Origin: Prinsepia uniflora
Taxonomy: Eukaryota; Streptophyta; Magnoliopsida; Rosales; Rosaceae
Length of the DNA: 64,000 bases
Reading direction: 5' to 3'
Assembly (NCBI GenBank): GCA_032719365.1
Contig: CM064875.1
Coordinates: forward strand, 15,735,816-15,799,815
Part shown: positions 25,208-37,006 of the stretch, piece after piece
How the letters are laid out: each line of letters starts with the position of its first letter
Numbering within the stretch: the stretch's first letter is position 1
Made by a program: the position numbers and the translations under genes
Notes under the pieces: generated by a model
The model's input: only the letters and a program-made list of their open reading frames with translations
What the model was told of the DNA's origin: nothing
The model's database searches: none

Positions 25208-25663
25208 GTGGGTCCTGTCAATGCGCGTGAGAGCCACGCACCATACACTATATATCATCTTCTTTACCCATTTTCCTGGTTTTCGGGTTTCCCGACCCGC
25301 TGACTCGACCTGTAACGACCCGTCCCTAATTTTAGGATTAATTAAGGTTTAATTATGGATTAGTGAGGCTAATTGGGAATTAGCCGACGATTAACGGACG
25401 TTCATGGTAAAATTACGATTTTGCCCCTAAACGAGGGCGAAAAGTTAACTTTTGACCCGGGATGTTCGATGGCCTAGGGCTGAGGACCGTTACGTAGATT
25501 GGGTCGATACGAGTCTGTAGGCAAGTGGTACGTCGAAATAAGACATTCGACGAAAAATTTACTGTTCATGGAAGTTTTGAGGTACTATTTACGGTGGTAT
25601 GTTTTACGAGGTAAAAGTGGACTTTTGTCCTCAAGTGGGCCCAGACCTTTTGAAATGGACCAA

Positions 25664-25691
25664 TGGATGAGTGACAAGTGTCACCCATCCA
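25664..25691. repeat. Conserved LTR palindrome (FE2 5' LTR copy)
   Basis: Arms TGGATGAGTGACA and TGTCACCCATCCA with an AG spacer; one mismatch between arms. A CCAAT pentamer overlaps its left edge. Confidence 0.85.
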
Positions 25692-26306
25692 TTGCCCCTT
25701 TCCCTTCATTCATGCACTTCACCCTTTTGTCTGTTCATCCAAACTAAACCCGAAACCTTCCCCATTTTGTACAAACCACATCAACCACAATCCCAATCCC
25801 TTCCCCTCACCTGGTTCGATCTGAGAATGAGACAGAGAGTGACTGAGGGACTGGACGGTGATGGTGAGGGCATCAGAACCGCCGTGGACGGCAGAGGAAG
25901 CCCAAAACAGAGGTAAACCCGAACCCCGTTACAATTCAAATTCAAATCCTTACTTTCAAACGTTGTTGTTGTTTTCTGTGGATTGTAATGTGATTATAGG
26001 GTTAGTATGATCATTAGGGAATAGATTCGGATGGTGGAAGATGGTTGGACGGCCTAGGGGATAAACGAGAAGTTTGGGCCGTGAATGGGGAAATCGAACC
26101 AGGGGGTTTTAGGGGGTTTTTGTTCGTTCTAATTACCTGGTTAGGTCCCAAGGGACGAGATAAAGAGGATAGAATTGAAAAGGAATCGAAACGGACTGAA
26201 AAGGGGGGGAAATTGAGTGGACCGGTTCCTCCGATCGGACCGGATCGAAAACCAACAGACCGTTTGGACCCGGTCTGCCGAACGAAGAATACGAGTACTG
26301 TGCAGG

Positions 26307-26346
26307 GCGCGTGGCTCCCACGCGCAGCCCTTTTGGGCGGCGCGTG
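26307..26346. repeat. GC-rich three-arm hairpin (FE2 5' LTR)
   Basis: GCGCGTGG (26307-26314) pairs perfectly with CCACGCGC (26318-26325) around CTC; a third arm GGCGCGTG (26339-26346) could compete for the middle one. The same module recurs in most family LTRs, for example near 9150, 19790, 30045, 36945, 38600, 40455, 48160 and 49990. Confidence 0.8.
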
Positions 26347-27139
26347 AGGGCCCGTGAGCCACATTTTGGGGATGGTTCCAACATGTGAAATCATTTATTC
26401 GATGTAACGAACATTTTGGGATTAGTTTCGAGTCGATCAAACATCATTTCGATATAGTTCGAGATGTCCGAAGGTTTAGTATCGGGTTTAAAAATAGTAA
26501 AAAATTAGCAAAAATTACGGAGCTTTAATGAGGGGTTATTTAATTAGTTAGTAACCCTCTATTACGATTTGGATAGGTTTGGAAGTCTCGGTGACGGTGA
26601 TTGACCCGGGAGAGGCGTATGGCACGCGTATCGAGGCGTATGGCATGCATAAATGTTTTATATGTGTTTTAATACATGTTTTGTGATGCCATGAGTGCAT
26701 TTGTGTGTGTTTATGTATTTGCACGTATTTTGATATTTTTGGTTTATATGGTGCTTATACGTGTTTTTGGTTTCGGTTTTAATGAAATGAAATGGTTTTG
26801 AAAAGGTAAACTCGAGCATGAGACCCCTATGGATGACCTACGGGTCTGAGTCGTGGTCGCGACGAGTGCTATATGCACGGCAAAGGACGATGCGACGCTC
26901 GCCTCATGACTGGGGATGTGTTCCTTCCTGAGAGGTCACGATGCACGTTCTGTTGTCAAGCAGCAACTAGAGGCTCGACTTCGGAGTGCTGATGGTTCAG
27001 GAGTTCGATCAGTGATGTGTGCACCATGATTTATAGGTGGTCGCGTCGGTTGATTTGTTCACGGCGACATACCAGGATTGAGAGCTGTCCTGGACGGATG
27101 GTTGCACGCACCACTACGATTGGAATCAGGACTGACCCT

Positions 27140-27390
27140 GAGGTATCGGGCTCGATGCCCAGTTGAGTCATGAGTTCGGGCTTGAGGCCTAATTTTGGTT
27201 TATGATTGTGATTTCGGGTCGGAGACCCTAAATGGATTTCTGGGTTCATGACGGTTTATGGGGATCGGGCATGAATCCTTTGAAAAGTTTGAAAGGTTTT
27301 AAGAATGATTTCAAAATGGATTTCATATACCATCCTTATTTATGGATTGTCTCCTCCGGGGAGGGTCATTGGCCTGGGTGGACCCCGGAG
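27140..27390. repeat. Hairpins of FE2 5' LTR
   Basis: GGGC/GCCC at 27148-27160 and further GGGT/ACCC-type units, a CATG...CATG stem at about 27243-27278, then CTCCGGGG (27354-27361) pairing with CCCCGGAG (27383-27390). S3 has CTCCAGGG/CCCTGGAG at the same place, a compensatory change. Confidence 0.75.
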
Positions 27391-28018
27391 TAGTCACGGA
27401 GCACTAACTGAGTGGAGTCACCCCCGTTGGGTACCTTATTCTCATGAAGGCTTATGGATTATAACCCCCAAGGAGGGTCATTAATCTGCGGACAATGACC
27501 TAGGTGGACCCTGGGGTGACATGGGATTTGAGACCCCGGGTAGCACGCGCGTAGCATTGGAAACCGTGACAGGATTGGTTATATGTTATACGATATATAT
27601 TGGTTTTGGGCTGAGTCCCACTTGGATTTGGGCAGTGGCCCATATGATTAGCTTCATTTATGGTTTTGGGCTGACTTCCTATATATGGTTATTTGAACAT
27701 GTGGTTTGGTAAATGGTTTTCGAATGCATGCATACTTTTTAGTGAAGGGCATAAATATCTTCTTTTTGTGAAAATATTTTTATAAATTCTTTGTTTTGTC
27801 CACTCATTGCTTTCAATGTTTTGAATGCCCTTCAGGTTGACAGTCGATGCGGGCTTTAGCAGAGACCGAGACATCACACTCCTACTCCGGATCCTGGCAC
27901 TCTCTGAATCCCCGAGTGGGATAAAGTCGGAATTTTCCCTTCTCTAACACTCCGTGTCAGACTGGATCAGGCGCGTCCCGCATAAATCTTAGGGGGATTT
28001 GGGATGGGTCCTGACAAG

Positions 28019-28030
28019 TGGTATCAGAGC
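28019..28030 (+). other. Primer binding site of FE2 (initiator tRNA-Met)
   Basis: TGGTATCAGAGC starts two bases after the 5' LTR and is a perfect complement of the last 12 nt of plant initiator tRNA-Met. Confidence 0.93.
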
Positions 28031-29036
28031 AGGTTGGCTTATGGTACTCTGATACCAAAGTGGTATCATAGCGAGGTCTGTACGTAGGTCGAGGATGTGA
28101 TGTCTCTACAGTGGTAACATCATGTCATCAACGTGATAGTTAGGGTAAGAGTAGGAGGATTTAGTGGAATCGAATCCTGGTAAGATTTTGTTTGGCACGA
28201 GGTACGATGGATTAGGGTCCGATTGGCATAGGATGCCACGTGTTTTGAGGAAGTACATCCCGAGTAGGATTGATATTCGTGCGAATCCAACGGCTTAGAG
28301 CCGTATAGTTACTGGAAATAGGTCCCAGTGGACTAGTACACCGTATGACGACTTGAGAGTCGGGACCGTCGAATGGTCATGACGAACACGGAATGGAACA
28401 ATGTGGAATCAATGGAGGTCGGACATTAGGGTCGTTCACGATAGAACTGCTAGGATCAGAGATTTTGTTGCTAAGAGCAGTTAGGCGCACGATGACCCTA
28501 GTTGAGACTGTTGGGAATAGGAATGCGTGATTTTACTTGGCGTCAGATGCCATGTTTCGGTGTGTCAAATCCTGGAGGGATGCCGACTGGCAGGAGATGC
28601 CCAAAGTAGTTGTAGTGTGGCATGGTAGGATGCGATTGCGCATGTAACGCTTGTGAGATGTTAGGCACGAAGTATGGCCGAGTTCTTGTGAAGGCTAGCG
28701 GCTGGGAACCGTAGAGTTACGAGAGGGCGAGATCCTCAGATTGTGGTTTCTAGGTGTTTGGACACCAGTATGGGAGTATGACGACTCTTTGGAGTCAAGC
28801 GCGAGGGATCGCTCGAGATGGATGTGCTGCATGGAGCAGTCGGGTTCGCAATAACCCTAGTTGGTGAGTGACACACGAGACGTCGACATTCTGTCTTGAA
28901 TGAGACTTACGAGCCTAAGTGTGGCTGTATCAGATGTGTACTTTTACACGAGAGTGTCCGTGTGCGGGGACATGTTTGGATTCCATAGTTTGGTTGTGGA
29001 ATTGGGTCAGTTTGAATTTCAAGGGAGAAATTATTT
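28031..29036 (+). mobile_element. FE2 interior, non-coding, about 1 kb
   Basis: Contains a second TGGTATCAT-type word near 28062, but no ORF over 65 codons. It shares blocks with the PBS-proximal part of the FE1 interior. It lacks gag and pol entirely. Confidence 0.8.
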
Positions 29037-29048
29037 AAGGAGAGGAGG
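29037..29048 (+). other. Polypurine tract of FE2
   Basis: AAGGAGAGGAGG directly before the 3' LTR. Confidence 0.85.
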
Positions 29049-29049
29049 T

Positions 29050-31809
29050 TGTAACGACCCGTCCTTAATTTTAGGATTAATTAAGACTTAATTATGGATT
29101 AGTGAGGTTAATTGGGAATTAGCTGAGGATTAACTGACGTTTAGGGTGAAATTACGATTTTACCCCTAAACGAGGGCGAAAAGTTAATTTTTGACCCAGG
29201 AGGTTTGATGGCCAAGGGCTGAGGACCATTACGTAGATCAGGTCGATACGAGTCTGTAGGCAGGTGGCACGTCGAAATCGGACATTCGACGGAAAAGTTA
29301 TGGTTCACGGAAGTTTCGAGGTACTATTTACGACGGTATGTTTTACGAGGTAAAAGTGGACTTTTGTCCTCAAGTGGGCCCAGACCTTTTGAAATGACCC
29401 AATGGATGAGTGACAAGTGTCACCCATCCATTGCCCTTTTCCCTTCATTCATGCACTTCACCCCTATGTTTGTTCATCTAAACCAAACCTGAAACCTTCC
29501 CCATTTTGTACGAACCCCATCGACCACAATCCCAATCCCTTCCCCTCACCTGGTTCGATTTGAGAATGAGAGAGAGAGTGGCTGAGGGACTGGACGGCGA
29601 CGGTGAGGGCATCAGAATCGCCGTGGACGGCGGAGGAAGCCCAAAGCAGAGGTAAACCCAAACCTCGGTCAATTTCAAATTCAAATCCTTACTTTCAAAC
29701 GTTGTGGTTGTTTTCTGTGGATTGTAATGTGATTATAGGGTTAGTATGATCATTAGGGAATAGATTTGGATGGTGGAAGATGGTTGGACGACCCAGGGGA
29801 TAAACGGGAAGTTTGGGTCGTGAATGGGGAAATCGAACCAGGGGGTTTTATGGGGTTTTCCTTCGTTCTAATTACATGGTTAGGTTTCTAGGGATGAGAT
29901 AAAGAGGATAGAATTGAAAAGGAATCAAAACAGACTGAAAAATGGGGGGAAATCGAGTGGACCGATTCCGTCGATCGAACTGGACCAAAAACCAGCAGAC
30001 CGGTTCGGACCCAGTCTGCCGAAGGAAGAAGACGGGTACTGTGCAGGGCGCGTGGCACCCATGCGCAACCTCTTTAGACTACACGTGAGGGCGCGTGAAC
30101 CACTTTTTGGGGATGGTTCCAACATGTGAAAGCATCTCTTCGATGCAATGAACATTTTGGGATTAGTTTCGAGTCGATCGGACATCGTTTCGATATAGTT
30201 CGGGATGTCCGAAGGTTTAGGATTAGGTTTTAAAATAGTTAAAAATTTGAGAAAATTACGGGGCTTTAATGAGGAGTTATTTAAGTAGTTAGTAACCCTC
30301 TATTACGATTTGGACAGGTTTGGAAGTCCCGGTGGCGGTGAATGGCTCGAGAGAGGCATATTGCACGCATATCGAGGCGCGGCTTCAAACGGTCTATCGA
30401 CGCGCGTATCGAGGCATAACACATAAATGTTTTATATGTGTTTTAATACATGTTTTGTGATGCCATAAGTGCATTGTGTGTGTTTAAGTATTTGCATGTA
30501 TTTCAAGGTTTTTGGTTTATACTAGGCTTATACGTGTTTGTGATTTCAGTTTTAATGAAATGAAATGGTTTTGAAAAGGTAAACTCGGGTATGAGACCCG
30601 TTTGGTTTTGTCTCGGCCATATGGCCATACTGATGACCTACAGGTCTGTGTAATGTTCGCGACGAGTGATGTATGCACGGCGACGGACGATGTGACGCTC
30701 GCCTCCGTACTAGGGATGTGTTCCTTCCGGAGAGGTCACGATGCACGTCCCGTTGTCGAGCAGCCACTGGAGGCTCGACTTCGGAGTGCTAACGGATCAG
30801 GAGTTCGATCTGTGATGTTCGCACAATGATCTAGAGGTGGTCGCGTCAGTTGATTTGCTCACAACGACATACTAGGGTTGAGAGTGATCCTGGACGGATG
30901 GTTGCACGCACCACTACAATTGGAATCGTGACTGACCCTGAGGTATCAGGCTCGATGCCCAGTTGAGTCATGAGTTCAGGCTTGAACCCCAGTTTTGGTT
31001 TACGATTGTGATTTCGGGTCGGAGACCCTAAATGGATTTCTAGGTTCATGACGGTTTATGGGAACCGGGCATGAATCCTTTGAAAGGTTTTAAGAATGAT
31101 TTCGAAATGGATTTTATATACCATCCTTATTTATGGATTGTCTCCTCCGGGGAAGGTCGTTGGCCTGGGTAGACCCCAGAGTAGTCACGGAGCACTAACT
31201 GAGTGGAGTCACCCCCGTTGGGTACCTTACTTTTAGGAAGGCTTATGAATTATAACCCCCAGGAAGGGTCATTGATATGCGGACATTGACCTGGGTGGAC
31301 CCTGTGGAGACTTGGGATTTGAGACCCCGGGTAGCATGCGCGTAGCTTTGGAAATCGTGACAGGATTAGTTATATGTCATACTATATATATACTGGTTTT
31401 GGGCTGAGTCCCACATGGATTTATGCAATGGCCCGTATAATTGGCTTCATTTATGGTTTTGGGCTGACTTCCCACATATGGTTATTTGAACATGTGGTTT
31501 GGTAAATGGTTTTTGAATGCATGCATGCTTTTTAGTGAAGGGCATAAATATCTTCTTTTTGGGAAAATGTTTTTATAAATTCTTTGTTTTCTCCACTCAC
31601 GGCTTTCATTGTTTTGAATGGCCTTCAGGTTTTCAGCAGATGCGAGCTGTAGCAGAGACCGATACATCACACTCCTCCTCCAGATCCTGGCACTCTCTAA
31701 AGCCCCGAGTGTCCTAAAGTCGAAAGTTTCCCTTGTCTAACACTTTGTGCCAGACAGGATCAGCCGCGTCCCGCGTAAATCCTGGGGGGATTTGGGATGG
31801 GTCCTGACA
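29050..31809 (+). mobile_element. FE2 3' LTR, 2760 bp
   Basis: TGTAACGACCCGTCC to GGGATGGGTCCTGACA, with the same order of modules as the 5' LTR: palindrome 29403-29430, GC-rich hairpin near 30046-30098 (partly decayed), hairpin array 30940-31075, acceptor-like CCTTCAG|GTTT near 31629 and the exon-3-like block 31640-31690. Confidence 0.9.
29403..29430. repeat. Conserved LTR palindrome (FE2 3' LTR copy)
   Basis: Identical to the copy at 25664-25691. Confidence 0.85.
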
Positions 31810-32298
31810 CAAACCGCCTACCCGACCTGGTTGGTTTCACCTTTTTTCACTTATATTTGGACCAAAACCATCGTATGAAACCCTAGATGAGTTTTATCAA
31901 TTCAAAATTGACAAAGAAAGGCTAAAATTTCATACCTGAACAAAGAAATTTCCCAGAATTTCGACTTTGATCACTGGGCAAGTTCTATGTCCAAAGCTTC
32001 GAACCAAGACCTTATTAGTGTCACAGGAACTCAAGGGTATCGTTTGGTTTCTTGGTTTCAGGGTTTCAAGTTGAGAATAGGGTCGTGCAACATCAGACCC
32101 GAAAGTCTCTTCTCGGGTAACTGTCTTCCTCTCTCTCACAATCTAGACTCAATTGCCCCATCCTCCTTCTCGATTTTCCTTTCTCTTTTCCTTCCTCTCC
32201 TCTATGTTTTCTAGGCTCCCTTGAGTAGTTCATGTGATCAAGTTAATTTGGTTTTTGGTTTTGGGTTAATTCAATCAAACCAAATCCGGGTCATTGCA
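31810..32298 (-). mobile_element. Last visible part of G
   Basis: U3-like part of the reverse LTR G, ending in the mutated GGGTCATTGCA. No gene is supported in it; the frames here are short and conflicting. Confidence 0.6.
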
Positions 32299-32586
32299 AG
32301 GTGATTTCTTATAAATAAGGAGCCTTCCTCCCTCATAAGACAAGTCCCACACTCTCTTTCTAGACTAGGGCTCTCATATCTCTCTACATTCTAGTCTTCC
32401 CTAAGGCTACATTCTGGTCTTCCTCTAAGGTTCAAGGCCTAATGTAATACGTACAAACACTATATTATTAATGACAAGAGTACACCACCGTAGGCTTAGG
32501 CTAATTCGGGTGAACCACGTACATCTCGTGTTCTTTATTTGTGTGTGGTCTTTTCGGACCCATTAGATTCATTTTTGGATCAAACA

Positions 32587-32872
32587 AACTTAATTTTTTT
32601 TTTCCTCTAGTTTTTAGTTTGGGATTTTTGGTTGGGACTAAACAACCAAGCGTGACATATGAACACCATGTACTCACAGTAAAGGTGAAATAATTCGAGC
32701 CATTCAATTTGGGTTTCTTATTTAGATTCAAAATTATGTCAATTCTGGCACAATAATGATCTAGTTTAGAATAAAAACTCTAATTTCAATTGCATTGTTA
32801 ATCATATGACTATATAAAAAATATATTTAAATCCAATATATATCATAGTATAATAACTTGACGAAGAATACG
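32587..32872. other. AT-rich spacer, no gene seen
   Basis: Between the end of the gypsy-like 3' LTR and the target site of B1. No ORF or repeat end recognised. Confidence 0.6.
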
Positions 32873-35800
32873 GATATTGTAACAACCTGTACCTCCAGGA
32901 AGGGTATAAATGTAATTTTGTAAAAGATTTGTATAAAAGGACGATTTTGCCCTTGTGAATAGTGTGTCAAAAGCTGGCTTTTTGATATACAGGTTGGATG
33001 AGCGTGGACCATTGACCGTGACGTAGTTAAGGACGTCACGAGGCCGTAGACAGGTGGCATGTCCGATTTGGACAATCGGAGAAAATGTTATGACGTTTGG
33101 AAGATTGAGGGCGTTACCGTAATTTTGATTAATTAGAGGAAAATGTTGACTTTTTAGTGGACTTTTTATTTTCACGTAGACCGAGGACTGTTAGATAGGT
33201 CTCGACATCCTGAGTACAACGACATGCGGCACGCTTTCATTGGACGTCGGACGGAAGAGTTATGGGTCTGAGAAGTTGGAGGGTAAAATGGTCATTTTTA
33301 AACCTAGGGGCATTTTGGTCTTTTTCTCTTAGGTCCAATCAGATAAGAACAAATGGCTTGAGTGGGTTGGGATATTTGTACTGATATCCAGAGGAAATTG
33401 GACACGTGGAGATTGCTGGATGGTTCTAGGACGGCCTAAAATGTACACGGCCGCATTTTGTTCTCATTCAAACCGTGTGTTGGCTTGGGAAGAACAGAAA
33501 ACAGAGAGTGAAGAAAGTGAGAGGATTTGATCGATTCAGTGTGTGGGTGAGAGCGTTGTGAGTTGTGAGAGTGACAGAGAGAAGAGAGGAAGTTGGTGAC
33601 TGAGTTTGGGGGCGAAATCGTGAACGGAAACACGGTGGTCGGAGGATTGATTTTCGGGGAAAACAGAGAGGCCGTGGGACAGAGGTGGTGGTTGTGCTGT
33701 GTTTTGGTTCAAACCAAGCTAATAGGAGGCTAGGACGACTGCAGGGGACTCAGTGGACACCGTGGTACACTGCGGTGCAGACGGCGGAGGAAGAATCGAA
33801 GGTATGACTTGAATCCCCTGTTTTTTCCGTTTGATTATTTTCGAAAGTCGTGGACTTTGGGTTATAGTCGAGGGTTTTTGTAACAACCCGTCCCGAGAGC
33901 CGGGATTAGTAGTGTGATTAAGGTGGGATTAGTGAGGTTAATTGGTGGTTAGGTGGTCCCGATAGGTCCGTAAGTGTAGAATGACGATTTTGCCCCTAGT
34001 TAGGGCAAAAAGTTGACTTTTCGTTCGGGTGGTCAATTAGGTATTGACCGGTGACAGGACGTAGTTTAGGATGTCACGAATCCCTAGGCAGGTGGCACGC
34101 CCGATTCTGACATCCGAGGAGGAAGTTATGATGTTCGGAAGGTTAGGGGCCTAACCGTAATTTAGCTAAAGTAAGGGGGAAAAAGTTGACTTTTTGTACG
34201 AACGGGTTTTGGTATGTTGACCTAAGACCGTTAGATAGCTCTTGTCGTCCTGAGTACGATGACAGGCGGCACGTATTCATCGGACTTACGGTGTGGGAGT
34301 TACGGGTCTAGAAAGGTAGTGGAATAACCGTAAATTTGAGTTAAAAAGAAGGGTATTTTGGTCTTTTTGCACCTGGGGATTTGTGCAGAGAGAAGCAGAT
34401 GAAGGGCTGAGATTGGGCCACATGGGTGAGAGAGAATGGGGGATGGTGACATGTGGCAATTGTGTAGTGGGTTCTGGGGAGTTCTCGCGTGTGTGCACGG
34501 TTCCAATAATTGGGGTGCAACCGTGCAGTGCAGGGTGAGTGTTCTTCAACCAGAGTGAAACAGAGGGAGGAATTGAGAGAAATTGAGAAGGTAATCGTGT
34601 AGGTTGGTGAGTCTGGTGAGTTGTGAGGGTGAAAGGAAGAAGAAAGGAGGTTGATGATCGAGTTTGGGATCGAGATCGTGCACGGAGACACGGTGGTTGG
34701 TGAGGCTGAGTTCTCTGGTAAAACAGAGAGACGGTGAGACAGAGATGGTGGTTGTGCCGTGAGGTGGCTCAATTCAAGTCAAGAGGAGGCTGGGACGAGT
34801 GCAGAGGACTTGTTGGACACCGTAGTGCACGGCTGAGCTCACGACGGCGACAGGAGGACAGGTAAATCCTCACCCCCGTTTCTTTGTCTGTTTAGTCGTC
34901 GCGTTTCAAATCGAGAGTCGTGAGTCTAGAGGTCGAATCGAAGTTCCTAGGCAGGTCTAGGGGACTCAGTGGAGGTCTGGGATTCTTTTGGTTGTGCTGC
35001 CGTGACGGGTGGAGCACGGTGGTGGATGGCACGACGGAGGGACTCTGTACGCTCTGTTTTGCCGTGAGTTTCAAACGGCGAGTCGTGACGTTTGGGAATT
35101 AATCGACGGTTCCGGTTAGCTCGGTTAGGCTTAGAGAGGTCCAGGGAAGAGTTTGGTGTAGCCACCGTGAAGGGAGGAGAACTGGGTGGCCGGGAAGGAA
35201 AACAGGGGAATTGGGCTGTCTGGTTTCGAGCTTGAGTCGACAAGCACGGGGCTGTGTCGAGGTAATTGGAGTTGGGGAAAAGATAGCCTAGAACTGGACG
35301 ATGAGACTGGTGAAGAAAGGGAGGGAAATGGTGCAGGCACGGCGGTGAACCGCTGACGCCGGTTCAAGTTGCAGAAGACTGTGCTGAACCGGGTCTGCTC
35401 GAGGTTGAAGGTGTACTGTATGACAGGACCCATCCCAATCCCCTCGGGATTAGTGCGGGATGACCCTGCTCCCGTCTGACACGAAGTGGCAGACAAAGGA
35501 TATTTCCGACCTTTGCCCTCCTGGGCTATCAGAGTACGCCAGGATCCGGAGGAGGCATGTGATATCTCGGTCTCTGCTACAGTCCACATCCGATGTCAAC
35601 CTGAAGGGCAGTCAAAACATTAAAAACTGTGAGTGGACAAAACAAAGAGTTTATAAAAACATTTCATAAGACATTTGTACCCTCCACTAAAAAGCATGCA
35701 TGCATTCGAAAACCATTTATCCAAAACCAACTATATGTGGGACTAAGCCCAAAGCAGATATAAACCAAGGTCGAAAGGACCACAATAAAAACGACCATAC

Positions 35801-36214
35801 GGCCACTGCCCAAATCCATAAGGGACTCGGCCCCAAACCATAAAGAAACCAAGTAAACGAGCTACTGCTCAAATCCTGTGCACACCTGTACACACCACAT
35901 ATCATATATCATATATCCATCACATACATATATATAAGTCACACAACCAATCCTGTCACGGTATCCAAAGCTACGTGCGTGCTACCCGGGTCTCAATCCG
36001 AGTCTTCTCAAAGTCAAGGTCAATGTCCGCAGACCACTGACCCTACCTGAGGTAATAGTAACCATAGCCTTCCTGAGAGTAAGGAACCCAACTGGGGGGT
36101 GACTCCACTCAGTCGGTGCTCTGTGACTACTCCGGGATCCACCCAAGCCAACGACCCTCCCCGGAGGAGATAATGGAAGTAAAGGAAGGTAGATGAACAT
36201 ATATATACACATAA

Positions 36215-36505
36215 ACATTCATGACCGGTTCCCCTGAACCGTCATGATCCATAATATCCATAATCAGGTAACATGCTGGTTCCCATAACCCGTCATGTAC
36301 CGTAATAACCAACAAGGGTTCATGCCGGTTCCCATAAACCGTCATGAACCACGATACCATTTAAGGTTCCCTGACCTGAAATCAAAACCGTAAAGTGACT
36401 GGGTCTCGTACCCGAACATAGGACATCAGTTGGGCACCGTGCCCGATATCTGAGGTCATATGCCCGAGACAAAACTAAATGGGTCTCATACCCGAGTTTA
36501 TCCTT
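36215..36505. repeat. Hairpin array of C
   Basis: CATG-bounded GGTTCCC...AACC units, then GGGT ctcgt ACCC, GGGC accgt GCCC and GGGT ctcat ACCC. Confidence 0.75.
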
Positions 36506-36699
36506 TTGAAATTCAAATCCAGTTCATTTAAATCAATACAGAAATACAGACCCGTATAAGCACCGTATAAGGCCGAAACCTCGAAATACGTGCTTATACG
36601 TAACCACATACAAATGCACCCATGGCATCATCAAACAAGTAATGAAACATATAATAAACATTTATGCATGCACCAATTTAGAAAACAAGATCCACTCAC

Positions 36700-36776
36700 A
36701 GACCGTCCGAGCTGCCGCCTCGATTTGCGTGCCATACGGCTCCCCGAGCCGATCACCGTCACCGGGACTCCCAAAC
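36700..36776 (-). other. Exon-like module of C, 77 nt
   Basis: On the minus strand it is preceded by GGACAG (acceptor-like) and followed by GTGAGT (36699-36694, donor-like). The same module is 77 nt in FE1 (10907-10983) and D2 (50259-50335), 78 nt in E (46540-46617) and 76 nt in S2 (19487-19562). Splicing is inferred, not shown. Confidence 0.5.
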
Positions 36777-37006
36777 CTGTCCAAATCGTAATAGAAGGTT
36801 ACTAACTACTTAATTAACCTCCTACCAAAGCCCCGTAATTTTCCCGTATTTTTAACTATTTTTAATCCCGAACCTAAACCTTCTGATGCCCCGAAATATA
36901 TCGAGACGGTGTCCGATCGACACGAAACCAGATTCCCTGCCACGCACCCTCACGCGCCGCCTGAAGTGGCTGCGCGTGGGTTTCACGCGCCTGCTACAGT
37001 ACCTGC

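Larger units (their letters stand above)
7846..25220 (+). mobile_element. S1: solo LTR with perfect ATGCG target duplication, interrupted by FE1
   Basis: Pieces are 7846-9478 and 23991-25220, about 2.86 kb together. It starts TGTAACGCCCCGG and ends GGGTCCTGTCA. ATGCG is found at 7841-7845 and 25221-25225. No internal region, PBS or second LTR is present, so it is a solo LTR, the expected product of unequal recombination between two LTRs. Inside are a GC-rich hairpin (about 9147-9210), a GTGAGTGGAC donor-like site near 24000, a hairpin array (24380-24606) and a terminal hairpin (25183-25207). Confidence 0.9.
23991..25220 (+). mobile_element. S1 right part: intron-like array and exon-3-like end
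   Basis: After a GTGAGTGGAC donor-like site and the RY motif GCATGCATG comes the hairpin array, then an acceptor-like CCCTCCAG|GTCG at about 24917. A purine-rich block of repeated GAGGCA words follows (24948-24976) and ends in GCATAG. The terminal hairpin is 25183-25207. Confidence 0.7.
25311..28016 (+). mobile_element. FE2 5' LTR, 2706 bp
   Basis: TGTAACGACCCGTCCC to GGGATGGGTCCTGACA. Modules in order: palindrome (25664-25691), leader with a donor-like AGAGGTAAACCC (about 25910), GC-rich hairpin (26307-26346), acceptor-like GGATAGG (about 26575), RY motif GCATGCAT, hairpin array (27140-27260), long stem 27354-27390, acceptor-like CCTTCAG|GTTG (about 27836), exon-3-like block and end hairpin. 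Confidence 0.9.
25311..31809 (+). mobile_element. FE2: two-LTR non-autonomous element, 6.5 kb
   Basis: 5' LTR 25311-28016, PBS 28019-28030, interior to 29049, polypurine tract 29037-29048, 3' LTR 29050-31809. LTRs are about 2.7 kb against an interior of only about 1.0 kb with no coding capacity, so it resembles large-LTR non-autonomous derivatives. The LTRs differ visibly more than those of FE1, so it is older. Flanking five-mers CGACC (left) and CAAAC (right) match at three of five positions; a clear target duplication is lacking. It sits in G, 85 bp from S1. Confidence 0.9.
7112..32298 (-). mobile_element. G: reverse solo LTR of the TGTAACGACCCG family, old, heavily interrupted
   Basis: Visible parts are 7112-7845, 25226-25310 and 31810-32298. 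The left end TAACAGGACCCC (expected TGACAGGACCC) is followed by CAGACAAGGGAT, as in sister copies. The right end GGGTCATTGCA is a mutated GGGTCGTTACA. AGGT flanks both ends directly; a fifth duplicated base is not evident. The pieces total only about 1.3 kb, so it is internally deleted or a shorter relative. It was later hit by S1 (at 7846) and FE2 (at 25311). Confidence 0.65.
6880..32586 (+). mobile_element. 3' LTR of the gypsy-like element, split by about 25 kb of nested insertions
   Basis: The LTR consists of 6880-7111 (U3) and 32303-32586 (R-U5), separated by element G and everything nested in it. Removing the insertion joins CCTAGGT to GATTTCTTAT, restoring the context seen at 2581. AGGT borders the insertion on both sides (7108-7111, 32299-32302). 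The right part contains a TATA-like TATAAATAAGG and is closely similar to 2581-2856. This LTR is the outermost container of the first nest. Confidence 0.6.

Noticed and set aside
26014..26440. Overlapping ORFs of 126, 100, 99 and 83 codons on both strands
   Set aside because: They fall on the GC-rich part of the FE2 5' LTR and are not open in the FE2 3' LTR, so they are chance frames.
35131..35589. 152-codon minus-strand ORF crossing the end of LTR C
   Set aside because: The frame runs across the insertion junction of C in B2, so it is a fusion of two unrelated LTR sequences.
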